A stretch of DNA of 64,000 bases. Origin: Vigna angularis (Eukaryota; Streptophyta; Magnoliopsida; Fabales; Fabaceae). The notes under the pieces were generated by a model. That model searched no databases. It was given only the letters and a program-made list of their open reading frames with translations, and had not been told where the DNA came from. Position 1 is the stretch's first letter; each line of letters opens with the position of its first letter. The stretch is taken from assembly GCF_016808095.1 (NCBI RefSeq), contig NC_068980.1, forward strand, positions 248,001 to 312,000, read 5' to 3'. The translations under genes and the position numbers were made by a program. Shown here piece after piece: positions 12,202 to 25,693 of the stretch.

Positions 12202-15200
12202 ATGGCTACCTTAGCGGTAGCAACAACCTATTCACTTTCTTCTATCGCTCCCCTTAAACCGCGATGCCGTTTTGGTTTTCGTTTTGGTTCCTTTCTTTCT
12301 TCCCACACAAAGCTAAAATGCTCCTCAATCGCCACCACAACCACAGTCGCTGTCGCCACCGACCCTACGGTTTCGGTCAACCCCAACTCCAACCCTAATC
12401 GGGTTATTCTGCCTTCTAACGAATCATCCGATAGTCTTCTCAGAATCCGCCACACGGTAATGGGAAAGCCAATTCTGTGGTTACTGGGTCTTTTTGTATT
12501 CTTTCACTTTCAAGTTATTATTCAACAAGCTGCAGCCTATGTAGACAATTTCATATGCAACAAACTTATAATAACAAAATAATATCAGAGGAATATCTAG
12601 AATTTGAAATTATTGTTTTAATTGTTGTCCTATTATCATGGAGATGATATGTTTGTTATTAACGTTCCTGTACAGTGTGCACATGTGATGGCAATGGCTG
12701 TTCAAAAGCTATACCCCGATGCAAAAGTCACAATTGGGCCTTGGATAGAAAATGGGTTTTATTACGACTTCGATATGGAGCCTTTGACCGATAAAGATTT
12801 GAAGAGAATCAAGAAAGAGATGGTAGGCAGAGTCAGTCCATTAAATCTTTATGTTTTGGGATCTCGCATTTTTCTTTTCATGCTTTGCAACTCTGCACAG
12901 AACTGCTGAAGGGGAACGCAAATGTTTGTCATATGTAGGATCGGATTATTGGAAGAAATTTACCTCTTCTAAGAGAAGAAGTCTCAAGAGACGAAGCTCA
13001 GAGAAGAATATCGGCATTGAATGAACCATACAAATTGGAGATTTTGGAAAACATTAAGGAGGATACCATCACCATATATCATATTGGTAGTGTTCTTGCT
13101 CTTTTCTGTTTTTTCAATTCCCTCTTGATGAAACTTGGAGTAAAAGGGTGAGAGAAGATAGACTTTAGCGGTGAAAAAATGGTGACCACGGGCACTTAAT
13201 TCATGAATGTTATGCTCTATGCATGTTTATGCTACACATTCGAGTGAAAACATGGATAAAAATTGGTGTGTGGACGGACAGGATAACTTCATGATAACTA
13301 GACTTTGTGTGTGTATGTGTGTCTATTTGATCTTGTCATTCGAGTGGAGCATAAATTATTATACTTTGAAACTCTCCCTCTTCTTTTGGTGTGTATGTAT
13401 TAATCTTGCCCAAATTGTTTATGATGTAATCTGCCCTTATTAAAAAGAATAAGTTAACATATCCATACATCACATATGGTCTTTAGTATTAAACTCTAAG
13501 GAAGAGAGAAACATTGAGTTGAAACTGTGTGTTTTTTATTAAACACAAATGGTTTATTCATATTGAGAAAAAATTACCGATACAATAAATAGAAAATATT
13601 TGATATTCCCTAATAACAAAGATATGATATGAGAATAATTAAAAACATTCCTAATAATACATATATGTTTGATATTCTTGATTATGAAGGATCAATTAAC
13701 TATTTCTATAATCATTACACTCCCACTCAAGCTAGAGTGGATGAGTTGTATATGCCTATCTTGTTGCAAATATAATCAATCCTTGGTCCTTAAAGATTTT
13801 GGTGAATATGTAGCTAGTTGTTCATTAGAGTTGACAAATCTAGCGGTGATGTCTAGAAACTTCAATTTTTGTTTTATGAAATGGCAATACATCTTAATAT
13901 GTTTGGTTCTCTCATGAAAAACTATGTTAGAGGCAATGTATAATGTTGCCTAGTTGTCACGTACAAGGTGCATTTGGAAAGTTTCTTCAAATTTATGTTA
14001 TTTAAGGAGTTCTTTTAGCCATATGAGGTCACAAGTGACTAATACCATCTCCCTGTTTTATGCTTTTGCATTTGATCTTGCTACAACATGTTTTTCTTAA
14101 TTTCTCACGATATTAAATTACCTCCAATTACCTTGAAGTGTAGTGTCTATCGCTTGGTGACCCTACCCAGTTAGCATTAGAACACTTAACAATTTGAGTA
14201 TTTCCCGTACCTTCATAAATGAGGTTCTTTTTGGGAGTTTTCGTAATATACTTTAGGATCTGCTCAACTGCATCTCAATGATCTTGACAAGGAGAATTTA
14301 AAATTTGACTTACTATGTTCACTATAATGGCAATGTCAAAACTAGTCATATTGAGGTTCTTTAGCTTACTAACTAACCTTTTGTATCTCCAGGGATCAAA
14401 ACATGATTCTCCATGGTTAAGTACAAGTTTGACACTTGGATCCATTAGTGTGTCCATATCATCCCTGTATCTTCCAATATGTTGAGAGCATATTTTCTTT
14501 GAGATATGGCCAAACCATCCTTGGATTGCACCACTTCTATACCTAGGAAATACCTTACGTGTCCATAATCTTTTATTTAGATCTTTTTAGCAATACATTG
14601 TTTTAGTTGTGCGATGCCCTCCTTATCACTACATGTGATAACAATGTTGTACACATGCATTCTTAGGGAGAATGATCAACATGACTTTGTACCATTCCAA
14701 ATTGGTTGGTGACAGTTCTAAAATGCCCAAACCATGCATGGCATGATTTCTTGATTACATATTAGGACCTGCATAATCGACATATCACATTAAATGAAAT
14801 CCCTAATCAACAAATCTAGGAGATTGCTCCATATAGATAATTATGATGATGATGCAGAAATGCATTTTTGATGTCAACTTGAAACAAAGTTCAGTGGAGA
14901 GTACCTACAATGGAAAAGGGAAGTCAAATATATGTCATTTTGGTAACAAGAGAGAAAGTATTAGTATTATCTCGGTCATATATTAGTGTTTTGTTGCAGG
15001 TGGGAGAAATATCCTCTTCTACATATATAATCTATATATTTTTTACTATATAGAATCAACTCCTTATTTATTTATTATAACAGGTAGAATTATGTCCTTG
15101 CTGAGATGGAAATGAAGTGATAATAGGTCTCATTATGTGTACAACAAAATTTGTTAGACGTATTATTCCTGTAGCCATTACCAATCTCATAATCACCCAC

Positions 15201-18200
15201 ACTGGTGTCACTAGTGGTTTGAGCCATAACACAATACTTTGATTCTCTGCTTGATCCTGCCACTGCATTTTATTAAATACCCATATTTTAATATGGCAAG
15301 AATATGTTTCATATTATTTGCTTAAAGTTGGTAATTGTGCAATGTTTCTGTTTACCCTTAATCAATAAGAGAGTTAATTTTCTTAGCTTTCTCTAAACTA
15401 CATGAACACTAAGCCTAAGTACTTAGAGCGCTGAACTTCTTCTGCATCTTTAACATGATCAATTAACATGCTTCAGCAGAATGAAAATGGACAGTGTAAT
15501 GTGTTTGATATTGCAACTGTGAAGATGGAAGTGTAAAGTAGAATAACAATGACGTGGCAAGGATGTGCTCAGAGTGCTGCAGGTTTCAAATTGCATTAAA
15601 AAAGAAGTTTTTGCCTCGGGTGTATCATCTGCCTATTTTCTCTTTCATCATATATTATTTTTCTCTTATAGGCAACGAATGGTGGGACCTTTGTGCTGGA
15701 CCTCATGTTGACTCTACTGGAAATATCAATAAGAAAGCAGTTGAACTTGAGTCTATTGCTGGAGCATACTGGAGAGGAGATGAAAGAAAACCAATGCTTC
15801 AAAGGATATATGGTACTGCATGGGAGAATGAAGAGCAGTTAAAAGCTTACCTGACTTTCAAAGAGGAAGCTAAGCGTCGAGATCACAGGCGCATAGGGCA
15901 AGATCTTGATTTGTTTTCTATACAGGTACAAGAAAGGGTGCTGCTGTGTTCAGGTTTCCTTTTATTATTCTTATTTCAGGGTAAATAACTTTGCTATATT
16001 CATGCAGGATGATGCTGGTGGGGGTTTAGTTTTCTGGCACCCGAAGGGAGCTATTGTCAGACACATAATTGAAGATTTCTGGAAAAAAATTCACTTGAAG
16101 TGTGGCTATGATCTGCTGTACACACCACATGTGGCAAAAGCTGATCTTTGGAAGATCAGTGGCCATTTAGACTTCTACAAAGAAAATATGTATGATCAGA
16201 TGGACGTTGAAGATGAGCTTTATCAGCTCCGACCAATGAATTGTCCTTATCATATTTTGGTGTACAAAAGCAAACTTCATTCCTATCGCGATTTCCCTAT
16301 TAGGGTGGCAGAATTGGGAACTGTTTATAGATATGAACTGTCTGGAAGTTTACATGGCCTTTTCCGTGTCAGAGGTTTCACACAGGTTTGCATAAAATTT
16401 GTTCTTAACATCAACTTCTACATCGTAGACTGTCAGCCTTGGTTCATTGGTGTGGTTGCACACTTTGAACTGTCCTGAAGAGTGACAATTGCAAAAGATG
16501 AAGCCACCCTTTTTTATTTTCCTCTAAAGTATTCAAGAAATTGCTACCTTGGATTTCTAATTTTTTTTTCGCACATTGCATGTTGATATAATGGTTTTTG
16601 TTTGACTTCAATTTCCTTCTCTACAGGATGACGCACATATATTTTGCTTAGATGACCATATTAAAGATGAGATCAGAGGGGTCCTAGATCTTACTGAACA
16701 AATATTGTTGCAGTTTGGTTTTGACAAGTACGAAGTAAATTTATCTACAAGGCCTGAAAAAGCTGTGGGAGATGATGATATATGGGAGAAAGCTACCACT
16801 GCTTTGGAAGATGCTTTGGATGATAAAGGTTGGAGTTATCAAATTGATGATGGAGGAGGTGCCTTTTACGGGCCAAAGATTGATATCAAGATTGAGGATG
16901 CTCTTGGTCGGAAGTGGCAGTGCTCAACCATACAGGCAATTCTTGACCTCATAAATTTTTCAATATAAAGGCACATATTTGCCTTTGCCTAATAGCTTAA
17001 TGTTTTAGGAGATTTTGTCTTAAACAGATGACTTTTCCTGTTTTGGGAAGTCTTCTTTTTAGCCTTTTTTTACTAGGTCTGGATGAACTTATGAAAGCTT
17101 AGAAAACCCATATAAACTACTTTTGGGTTCCGGCTCATGAAAATAAGCTGTTATAATAAAAGCTAGAAATAGCTTAGTGATTACTGTTGCAATTATAGTT
17201 ATACTAAAGTTATTTACTTAGTTATCAAAATTTGTTGTCTATCCAAATGGGGCCATATATTAGAGTTTATGTAACCAATTTGTCAGGAATATTCTGCACT
17301 TCCCCGCCCATTTAAACTAGGTACATTTGGTCTCTGCATTTTCCATGCTTTTAAGCCCAAAGAATTTTCCATGAATTGGGGAAGTTGCAGGTATAAAATA
17401 AACTATTCACATACCTGCATGGGTTATCTTATCCTTTCTCTTATATATCTCAACTCATCAAGGGGTGCAAACTTGTGGCTCTTTGGTTTATTTCTTGAAT
17501 ATTGGTTGCCTTGTCTTGAATGGATCAATTTGCAGGGAACTATTTTGCTCTTGGCTTGACTTAAAGTTCATTTTAACTTAAAACAGGTTGATTTCAATCT
17601 ACCACAGCGTTTTGACATCACATATGTTGACTCAAATACTGAGAAAAGAAGGCCTATCATGATCCATAGAGCAGTGCTTGGATCATTGGAAAGATTCTTT
17701 GGTGTTCTCATTGAGCATTATGCTGGTGATTTTCCATTATGGCTTTCTCCAATACAAGCTCGAGTTTTACCTGTTACTGATGCCCAGGTAACATAAAGTT
17801 TGACTATTAAGAAATCTTTGGTCTATTCTACGTACTGATCATATTTTATTGCAGTATGTACATTATACGCATTATTAGCATGTATCTTCTTTATCTTTTA
17901 GAAGCTTTCTTAGATTTCAGGATTTCACAGACAAGTTGAGAATTCTCGATATTAATTTACCAACTTCAGAGGGAGTTTTGTAAATAGAGGATTATTAGGA
18001 CAAAAATATCTTCCATATTTGCTTAGAAATTGAGTATCTTCCTATTAATTTTGCACATTTTTATTTCCTTATTTTAGAGAGTTTGGTTGTTACAAATAGA
18101 GGTGATGAGAGTGTAGTTTGTGTGATTGGTATCAATAAAATAATTATTTATTTTCTTATATAGTTCAAGTAAAATTTGAGTAATTTACATACTAAGACCT

Positions 18201-19248
18201 CCTGAGGCTTTCTCGAGCTACATTGACACTTTAATTTTTTAAAAACATTACAGTTACACCGTGATAAGGGAGGCCATTGTAATGGTGAAAAAAAGTAGGG
18301 GGTGTCATTGTAATTTATGGCATTTTTGCTAAACGTCCAGCAGAGCTATTCAAGAAGAGCAATTTGAGGGTGGAATGAGGAGGCTCAAAGGTTATTGCAG
18401 ACCCTTGTGGTAATAATGAAGAACTTACCATAGTTAGTGATGCCTAATTTTAAATTACAATTTGAGGTGGAGATCGATTATGTAGGAAGACAATTGGCAC
18501 ATAAAGTTATGTATTTATGAATAGGAAAATACAAAGAGATGGACGTAAACACATTATATCTAACAAGAAGTAAAGAAAGACTGATCAAAAGGCTTTAAAG
18601 TACTAGTTAGAGAAGTGTGTTCTTGATGGGGGGACTACATAAAATAGGTTCCTAAATTACTAGAGTACTATTTTTAGATACAAAACAATTCTGTTTTGCA
18701 TTTTCTTTGTAATTGTTTTTTGTTTATTGCAAGTCAGTTGTCGATGGGTGTATGTATGGATTGTGTTTGAGTTTTTCTATCAATATTTTGTTCCTATCAG
18801 ATTTACAATGAGACGCATTTGTTAGTTAATTTATAATTATCTTCACTTTTGTTTATAGATACTGAAGTGTGTTTATGGGGCTATCAAGTTCCTAACAGGA
18901 GAGATTGTTTCTTTTCTAGATACGATAACAGACAATGATAAGTGAATTAATGGGGAATGTTTTTCTATACTATATCTTCTCATGCAGCTTGAATATTGCA
19001 ATGGTGTAGCCAACAAACTGAAAATGTATGGAATCCGAGTTGAAGTTTGCCATGGAGAGCGCCTACCTAAACTCATAAGAAATGCAGAGAAGCAGAAAAT
19101 TCCTTTGATGGCTGTTGTGGGTTCAAAGGAAGTTGAAACAGAAACAGTGACAGTTAGATCTAGGTTTGGTGGGGAGCTTGGGACTATGTCTGTTGATGAC
19201 TTTATTAATAGAATAAAGTTGGCATCAGAAAACCCTGTATCATTATGA
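12202..19248 (+). CDS. Threonyl-tRNA synthetase, chloroplast/mitochondrial
   Basis: Charges tRNA-Thr in organelles. Eight exons join in frame to 650 aa: 12202-12456, 12676-12822, 12939-13086, 15672-15925, 16008-16385, 16627-16935, 17587-17787, 18988-19248. The first 70 or so residues are rich in Ser/Thr/Arg with no conserved domain, as expected for an organellar transit peptide. The editing domain follows, with HTCAH (84-88) and CAGPH (192-195 region). The class II core has the zinc-site stretch MNCPYH (about 344), motif 2 (RYELSG to DDAHIFC) and motif 3 around [13 protein letters not shown] (about 524). The C-terminal anticodon-binding domain ends the protein. It closely matches Arabidopsis EMB2761 (At2g04842), an essential gene. 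Oddities: the sixth intron (16936-17586) has a GC donor, and the 2.6 kb third intron carries a copia fragment. Confidence 0.95.
13300..15290 (-). pseudogene. Decayed Ty1/copia polyprotein fragment inside a ThrRS intron
   Basis: The minus strand of intron 13087-15671 encodes recognisable copia reverse-transcriptase/connection segments broken by stops: [18 protein letters not shown] followed by [12 protein letters not shown] (about 14475-14560) and then [20 protein letters not shown] and IVSQILNS (14275-14460). A stop codon interrupts the upstream part. Outer limits are approximate, and LTR ends were not identified. It is antisense to the host gene and removed with the intron. Confidence 0.75.
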
Positions 19249-20100
19249 GACTATTTTAATAGGAAAAAGATGGTCCTCTTATTGTTTATGTATGTGGAAA
19301 AGATCGGCAGTGATGAACATTTGAGACAACATACTTTGTATATCATTAGATAATTATTGAATCAGCAGGACCATTTACATTGAAGAACAAAAGGCTCTGG
19401 CTTTTCGACTAGGGAATCTAGGTTTTGATACAACAACATATTCACATTTGTTGCATCCTTTTCGGATCACTTTTACTTGTAACCTTGAACTAATTTTTTT
19501 GTCAACTTTTGAATACAATTTACGATAAACCTGCTTACAAGTTGTTTTAGTGAGCCAGTTAAAGGAATCTAACAAAGAATTAGTACAAATTTCAATAAAT
19601 TAGATCTACAAATTAGTAATCTTCAATTGGTATACATCTTACATGTAATTATTCTTGTAGGAAATTCAAAAAATAGAATGAACCAAATAGGAATCACAAA
19701 AAATGAATTCGTCGTTATGTTATTAATTGAACTAGTTCAGATTTTCAACAAAAAATAAAAATAGCGGTGACTTGATAATATTTTTTTTAACTTGAATAAA
19801 AGATGGGATAATATGTAAATATTTATCTGTCTTTAAGTTCATACCTTTATTTTTTTTAAATTACTAAAACATTTTCATAATTTATCAAATTTATATTAAT
19901 TTGTCTCTTAATCTTTATTTTTGGAATTTATTTTTAAAACACATATTTATCATTTTTATTTATTCTATAATTATTTAACTTTTATGTAATTGTTATAGCA
20001 TAGTTTTATTTTTTTCATATAATTCCAAATGTTGTTTATATATATTATTTATAGTGAAAACATGTGTAAGTATACATGTATTTATATTTCTATTATATTA

Positions 20101-20158
<58 letters not shown>

Positions 20159-20380
20159 GTATTATTTGTATGAATAATTATTTAAAAGGTAAAACAAATA
20201 TAATTTAAAACATATATGTATAATTTTATAAAATAGTATTAAAAAATTATGCAATTGCTATTTTAAAAAGATATTCAATTATTTTAAAATAAAAGGAATT
20301 AAATAAATTATCTTTTGTTAAAATGTTATAATTTTGATCAAATTTTTAAGATATATATTTTTTATTATATAGTTTATTTA
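19249..20380. other. 3' flank of ThrRS and AT-rich spacer
   Basis: Downstream of the ThrRS stop; it probably includes the 3' UTR. A (TA)n tract of about 53 bp lies at 20103-20155. No other gene or structured element is seen. Confidence 0.6.
20103..20155. repeat. (TA)n microsatellite
   Basis: About 53 bp of TA dinucleotides in intergenic DNA. Confidence 0.95.
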
Positions 20381-20384
20381 AAAA

Positions 20385-21165
20385 TCTAAAAATTCTGAAA
20401 CTCCGAAGTTATTAAACTTAATAATCCTGAAATTTGAAAACCTTAAACTCTAAGAGTAAAATCTTGAAATCTTAAAACTTTGAAATCTTGAAATCCCCTA
20501 GTCTTATAAACTCTGAAACACTAAAATCCTGAAATACTAAAATCCTGAAACACCAAAACTTTAAAATTCCAAAACTCTGAAACACTAAAATTTTGAAACC
20601 TCAAAAAGCATTGAAATCCTGAAATTCTAAACTTAAATTCTAAATGTAAAATTCGAAAACTCTGAAGTATCAAAATCCTGAAATTTTAAACTCTAAATCC
20701 TAAATATAAAACCCTGAAACCCTAAAATCTTAAAATCTTGAAATCTTGAAGCCCTGAAACCATGAAACTTCGAAACCCTGAAATCTCGAAATCTTGAAAC
20801 CACGAAACCCTGAATCTTTGAAATCCTAAAATATAAACCGTAAATGTAAAATCCTAAAACCCTTCAAACTTGAAACTCTGAAAGCTCGAAACCCCGAATC
20901 TTCAAAATCCTAAACCCTAAACATAAAATCTTAGAAAACTTCAAATCCTAAATCCGTGAAAACTTAAAACCACGAAACCTTAAAACCTTAAAATCTCGAA
21001 ATCTTGAAACCCCAAAACCTTGAATCTTTAAAATCTTAAAATCTAAATCCTAAACATAAAACTCTGAAAATCTCAAAACCCTAATCTTTCACAACTTTAA
21101 ATCTTGGAAACTCTAGATCTTAAACCCTAAACTTAACTGAAACCTTCACGTTCTGAAATCCTTAA
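20385..21165. repeat. Degenerate short-period repeat, telomere-like in composition
   Basis: About 780 bp built from variants of CTGAAAC, CCTAAA, CTTGAAAT and AAACCCTAAA, spaced roughly 7-10 bp. Several exact CCCTAAA words occur, the plant telomere unit on this strand. No unit is regular enough to call a simple satellite, and no reading frame stays open. Confidence 0.7.
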
Positions 21166-21579
21166 TAGATAATATATTATATAAAATTAAAAGAAAAGAA
21201 AATGAAGAATTTTTAAAAATCAAGAATCATAAATTTAAAATTGAAAACAAACAAGAGCAAAGTGTTTGAACATTTTTTTTTTCGGAGCCACGGTCACAAA
21301 CAAGAGTGAGTGGGAGTTTGAATATTGTTTTTTCTTTTTTCTGCAAATACAGAAAATTATGAAAGTTTGAATAGTAGAATAGTTACCGTTAGGCGTGAGT
21401 GGGTAGGAAAATAAAAAATGGGAAAAAAGTAGTGGGTTGCCCAAAGCTTGATTTTGAAATTCAAACATGGCGAAGGGACCCACTTGCAGAGAGTAAATTG
21501 AAATAAAAATCTAGTATTTACCCAATTCATTATCATGCGTACCTGTTAGATCCTCCCAGTGTTGTGTTCGAAGATTGCC

Positions 21580-21603
21580 ATGGTTGTTTTGCCTGTTTCC
21601 TAA
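21580..21603 (+). promoter_or_regulatory. Upstream ORF in the TLP8-like leader
   Basis: An ATG at 21580 in good context (gccATGG) opens a seven-codon frame that stops at 21601-21603, 31 bp before the main start. If the transcript begins upstream, it could lower translation of the main frame. The transcript start is not visible in the sequence. Confidence 0.4.
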
Positions 21604-21634
21604 TTTAAACTGTCCAACAACAATTCCAGGAACG

Positions 21635-23649
21635 ATGAAGAAGACGAACGCTTTGTCGGTCTCAACCACACGCACTTACAGTTCTCTCTACTTCAATCCT
21701 CTGAACCACCCCAGCCACTGCCGAAGCTCCAGCACTGACTGTGTCGGAAAATCTCAGTTTGAATTTGAAGATGAACACCCCGACAAGGAAAACCACAATG
21801 TCAATGTCAACAAGCCCAAGCCTTTCAGGTCTCTCTCCACTGACAGAATCTTGAAGCCCTCCTCGCTTGAATTCTGCATGCAGATGAACCACTTTCAAAC
21901 CTCCCTCAACATCTGGGACTACTCTGATTCTGAGTCTGCTCCTGCTTCCTCCTGGTCCACACTGCCCAACAAGTCTCTCTCTCTCTCTCATCTTTTCTTT
22001 TCATTTTCCACTCTCATCTTCACCTTATTTAACTAGTTTCGACAATGTCCAGGTCCTTGATCTGTAGACCCTTGCCCTTAGATGTTGGAAGGTGCACATG
22101 TTTTATTCTCAAGGAGCAAACGCCACATGGACTGTCAGGGGGCACTTTCTTCTCTCTTTATACCAATGTAATTCAACTCAACTCAATTCAATTCGACTCT
22201 TCTGCTCATAATCATTTCTTTAGACTAATGAATAAGTATATTGTTATGTATGATTGTGTATGTGGTGGTAATGAATTAGTATATTGTTATGTATGGTCAT
22301 TGCATTTTTTAGTTGCTGCTTCTCACTTGGGCAACACCATTATAGGAAGGCCAGGGACGGCAGAACAGGAAACTGGCCGTGGCCCACCACAAACGGCGGA
22401 ATGGGAGGTCTTACTTCACCGTAGCTCAGAGTGTAAAAGGATTACTCTCCCATTCTGATGATACTTTTCTTGGCACAGTAACAGCTAACCTCATAGGCTC
22501 AAAATACTACATTTGGGATCAGGTTCCTTTTTCTCTTTTAATTTACCTTTTGTCTATTTTCTAAACTCATGCTAGTGTTTGTCAGTAGTAGAAGATGTTT
22601 GCCGAATTAGTGTTAATTTCAACCATCATCCTCTGTTTGATTGTTAGGCGTATCGTCGTAATTCCGGCGGTAAACAACCAAAGCCACCTCTTGCTGTTGT
22701 GACGTAAGTCAGTATCTTTTTCATCTTTCTCCATCCCCCCACCAACTCTCATTATCCTCTGCCTAAGTTCAACACTTGGATGATCATGCAGCTATATACC
22801 CACCATAACAACGTGTACAGGAAGTCACAGAAGCATGAGAGCATATGTACCCAAGCATCAATGCATGCCACTCAAGAACACAAACCAGGTTAACTATGAA
22901 TGTTCTATAATGTGTTAGGTTTGAATATTCCATCTTGGATTCACATCTAAATGCTATTATTTACAGTTGGATTAGGTTTCAATATTCAAGTTCCAATTTT
23001 GTAAAAATGGGGTTATTTTGGTACAGGTACAACATATAAAGGGATTGCCAATGAATTGGGAGGGAAAGTTGGACAAAGTCCATCAACTGTTCTCAAAGGC
23101 CCCACTTTACAACAAGGTAGGAGGAGCCTGAAAGGGTAGTTTCTTTGTATCTACAATCAGACTTGCTTAATTTTTTCATTGGTTTTTCAGATTTCAAAAC
23201 AATATGAGCTTGACTTCAGAGATAAAGGAAAGGCAGGACTCAAAATCCAAAGATCAGTTAAAAATTTCCAGCTAACTTTAGAGGTATGTTAAGAGTATTC
23301 GGACCTTCTGTTGGTGGTGAATCATATAATTAGAACTAAATGCTGGCATAGTGTATGTTTTGTTCCCTAAATCATTTTTTTTTGTACTGTGATCAGGAGA
23401 ATGGGAGTCAGACGATACTGCAGCTGGGGAGGGCAGGAAAATCAAAATTCGTCATGGACTACAGGTATCACTGAAGCAATGCATAACTCAAAACCATTTT
23501 GTTATAATAACCTAAATTTTAGGATTGGTTTGACAGCAATTACATTTTCCTCTGCGCCTCTCCAACTCTGCAGGTACCCTTTGACAGGTTACCAGGCGTT
23601 TTGCATGTGTTTAGCTTCCATGGATGCAAAGCTCTGTTGCACAGTGTAA
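21635..23649 (+). CDS. TLP8: Tubby-like protein 8-type (tubby domain, no F-box)
   Basis: Nine exons join in frame to 369 aa: 21635-21972, 22053-22167, 22346-22522, 22648-22703, 22792-22888, 23027-23116, 23191-23283, 23397-23464, 23574-23649. Residues 1-110 are Ser-rich and low in conservation. The rest is a tubby C-terminal domain: GRCTCFILKE, YTNEGQGRQNRKLAVAHHKR, GTVTANLIGSKYYIWDQ, KGLPMNWEGKLDKVHQLFSK and the family ending YPLTGYQAF to the terminal CCTV-type tail. Most plant tubby proteins have an N-terminal F-box; none is present, which fits the TLP8 subgroup. Tubby domains bind phosphoinositides, so membrane tethering is the expected role. I chose the ATG at 21635 because further upstream the frame has no ATG. 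A CT microsatellite lies just after the first donor. Gene faces the AP2 gene tail-to-tail. Confidence 0.93.
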
Positions 23650-24287
23650 TGGGGAATTTCTGTTACCAAACTTGGTTCAATCTCTGAACTGCTACGCAAA
23701 CAAACACAAGTAGTTAACAGACCGTGTCAGATGGTGTCGTTTTCGAAGGAAATTGAATATTTTGCCGGATTTGTTGTGTATTTGGTGTCTCCAAGATTCA
23801 ACTCGGAAGACAAAGATACCAAGTCATCAAATCTCCCAACAAAAGATTCCAATTTATAAATCGTTGTTGTCCCACTTTCAAGTGTTCTGAACATGCCTAA
23901 CTTTGTCTCTGAAGCATTTATGATTTATGTAATCAAATGCTGAAAATCCTTGTCTCTGATGCTTGTTCATTTCTCTGCTTTCATGTGTTATTCTGAATTT
24001 GGCTAACTTTGTTTCACGTATAATCCAAACCAAGCAGTTGCCTGAGTTCAAAATTAACATGCTCTATGTTTTGAAAATCTTAAATTGAAGGTGAAAGGGA
24101 GAGGCTTACATTCCATTTAGTTTAACCATAATTAATAAGAATAAGAATGGATAGAAGAAGAAAGAGATGAAAAATAGCAATAGAAAAGAATGGGAGGAGG
24201 AAGATGAATGTTTAAGTTAAAGAATGAATGTATGCATGCAATTATATAAGCAAAGGAACCAATAGAAATCGTTGTTGAAATTAATAA

Positions 24288-25606
24288 TTAAGCATTAAGG
24301 TCACAATGAAAAATTGGTGAAGCAATGGAGGTCAAGTCGCCAAATATAATGTCATCAGTGTCTGTGTAGATTCCCGCTGAATCTTGAGTTTCAAACAAAG
24401 TTTGAATATCTTCGGGGAATGTGCGAGGAGGACGAGGAGGAAGGTTTGAGGTGGAGGGTGAAGAAGGTGGCGGCGGCGGTGGAGGGCCCAATGTTGAGGT
24501 GGCATTTCGAGATTCAGGTCCAGATGGTGTTGGGCTTGGGCTGTCATCGTGGGCTTGAAGTCGAGGTTGAGATTGGTCTTTTGGACGTAGCCATTTCATA
24601 TAACGACTGAGGTCAAAGTTGGTAACAGCATTAAGTCCACGGTATTCTATGGCCGCCATATCGTATGCCACTGCTGCTTCTTCTTCTGTACCTGCATTGC
24701 ATAGAGTAAAAATTCAGATTATTTAATTAAAAAAATATTTTTCTATAATTTATTTATTGCAGTTAATATTTATTTATTTAATTGTTTGTTTTATAAGTTG
24801 TACTTAGCAGCTCCTTAAAAATGTTTGAAAGAAATAGACAATATTTAAGTAGCCTTAATGAGCAGTTGAGTTTGGTGATCTACTTCTTAACTACCTATAT
24901 TCGATTGCACATTTTCATCATTTTCATTGTCTTGTTGATTTGACCTGTTGGGTCCCACGTTGGAAGAAGCCTGTCAAATGGATTCATGTACATTTGTGTC
25001 CTTCTTTAAGATTGTCTTCTTTGTTTGTCATGCATGTTTAGGGAAACACACACTATCATTAAAATGTTTTAAGAAAATATTTAGTAATAATTTAAAATGT
25101 CAACTGAAAGGAGTGCTTCCATTTCTTTAAAAGTAAATAAAACAAACTATGAATATAAAAGTATTATTAATAATTTGTATTAAATTATAGACGTCATATA
25201 TTCTATAATTGATTTTTGAATTTTAAATATTCTTTAGCTTTTACTATTTGTACATACCTCGTTGTGTTATTACTAATAATTTCAATAATTTTCATAAACA
25301 GAATATCATTGCATGCAATCTTTATACACTCTTCCCGTTTTAAAGTATAGTTTTATTTAGCCTTTAAAAACATTTTGAACTCGTTGATATTTTCAATCAA
25401 TTATACACTTAGAATATTTTCAACCAAATACTATTAATTTTTGTCCTTAATTTGTTCAATAAATTATATCATTATTTTGATAAAACCATTTCTGTTTTTT
25501 ATTCACGTGAAAAAAAAAATTTACAATTATTTTGGGATGGAAGAAAGGATATTTTATCTTTAAAAAATTAATTGTTGAGTACCATTGCATTCAATTAAAA
25601 AAATAA

Positions 25607-25693
<87 letters not shown>

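Noticed and set aside
13207..13917. Frames of 78-82 codons in the large ThrRS intron
   Set aside because: Intronic, with no similarity; the nearby recognisable coding remnant is the antisense copia fragment.
21575..21634. Upstream extension of the tubby-like protein
   Set aside because: The extension has no ATG in frame (it would need TTG at 21575).
24332..24610. Overlapping frames on both strands at the AP2 gene 3' end
   Set aside because: Shadows of the real AP2 C-terminal exon in other frames.
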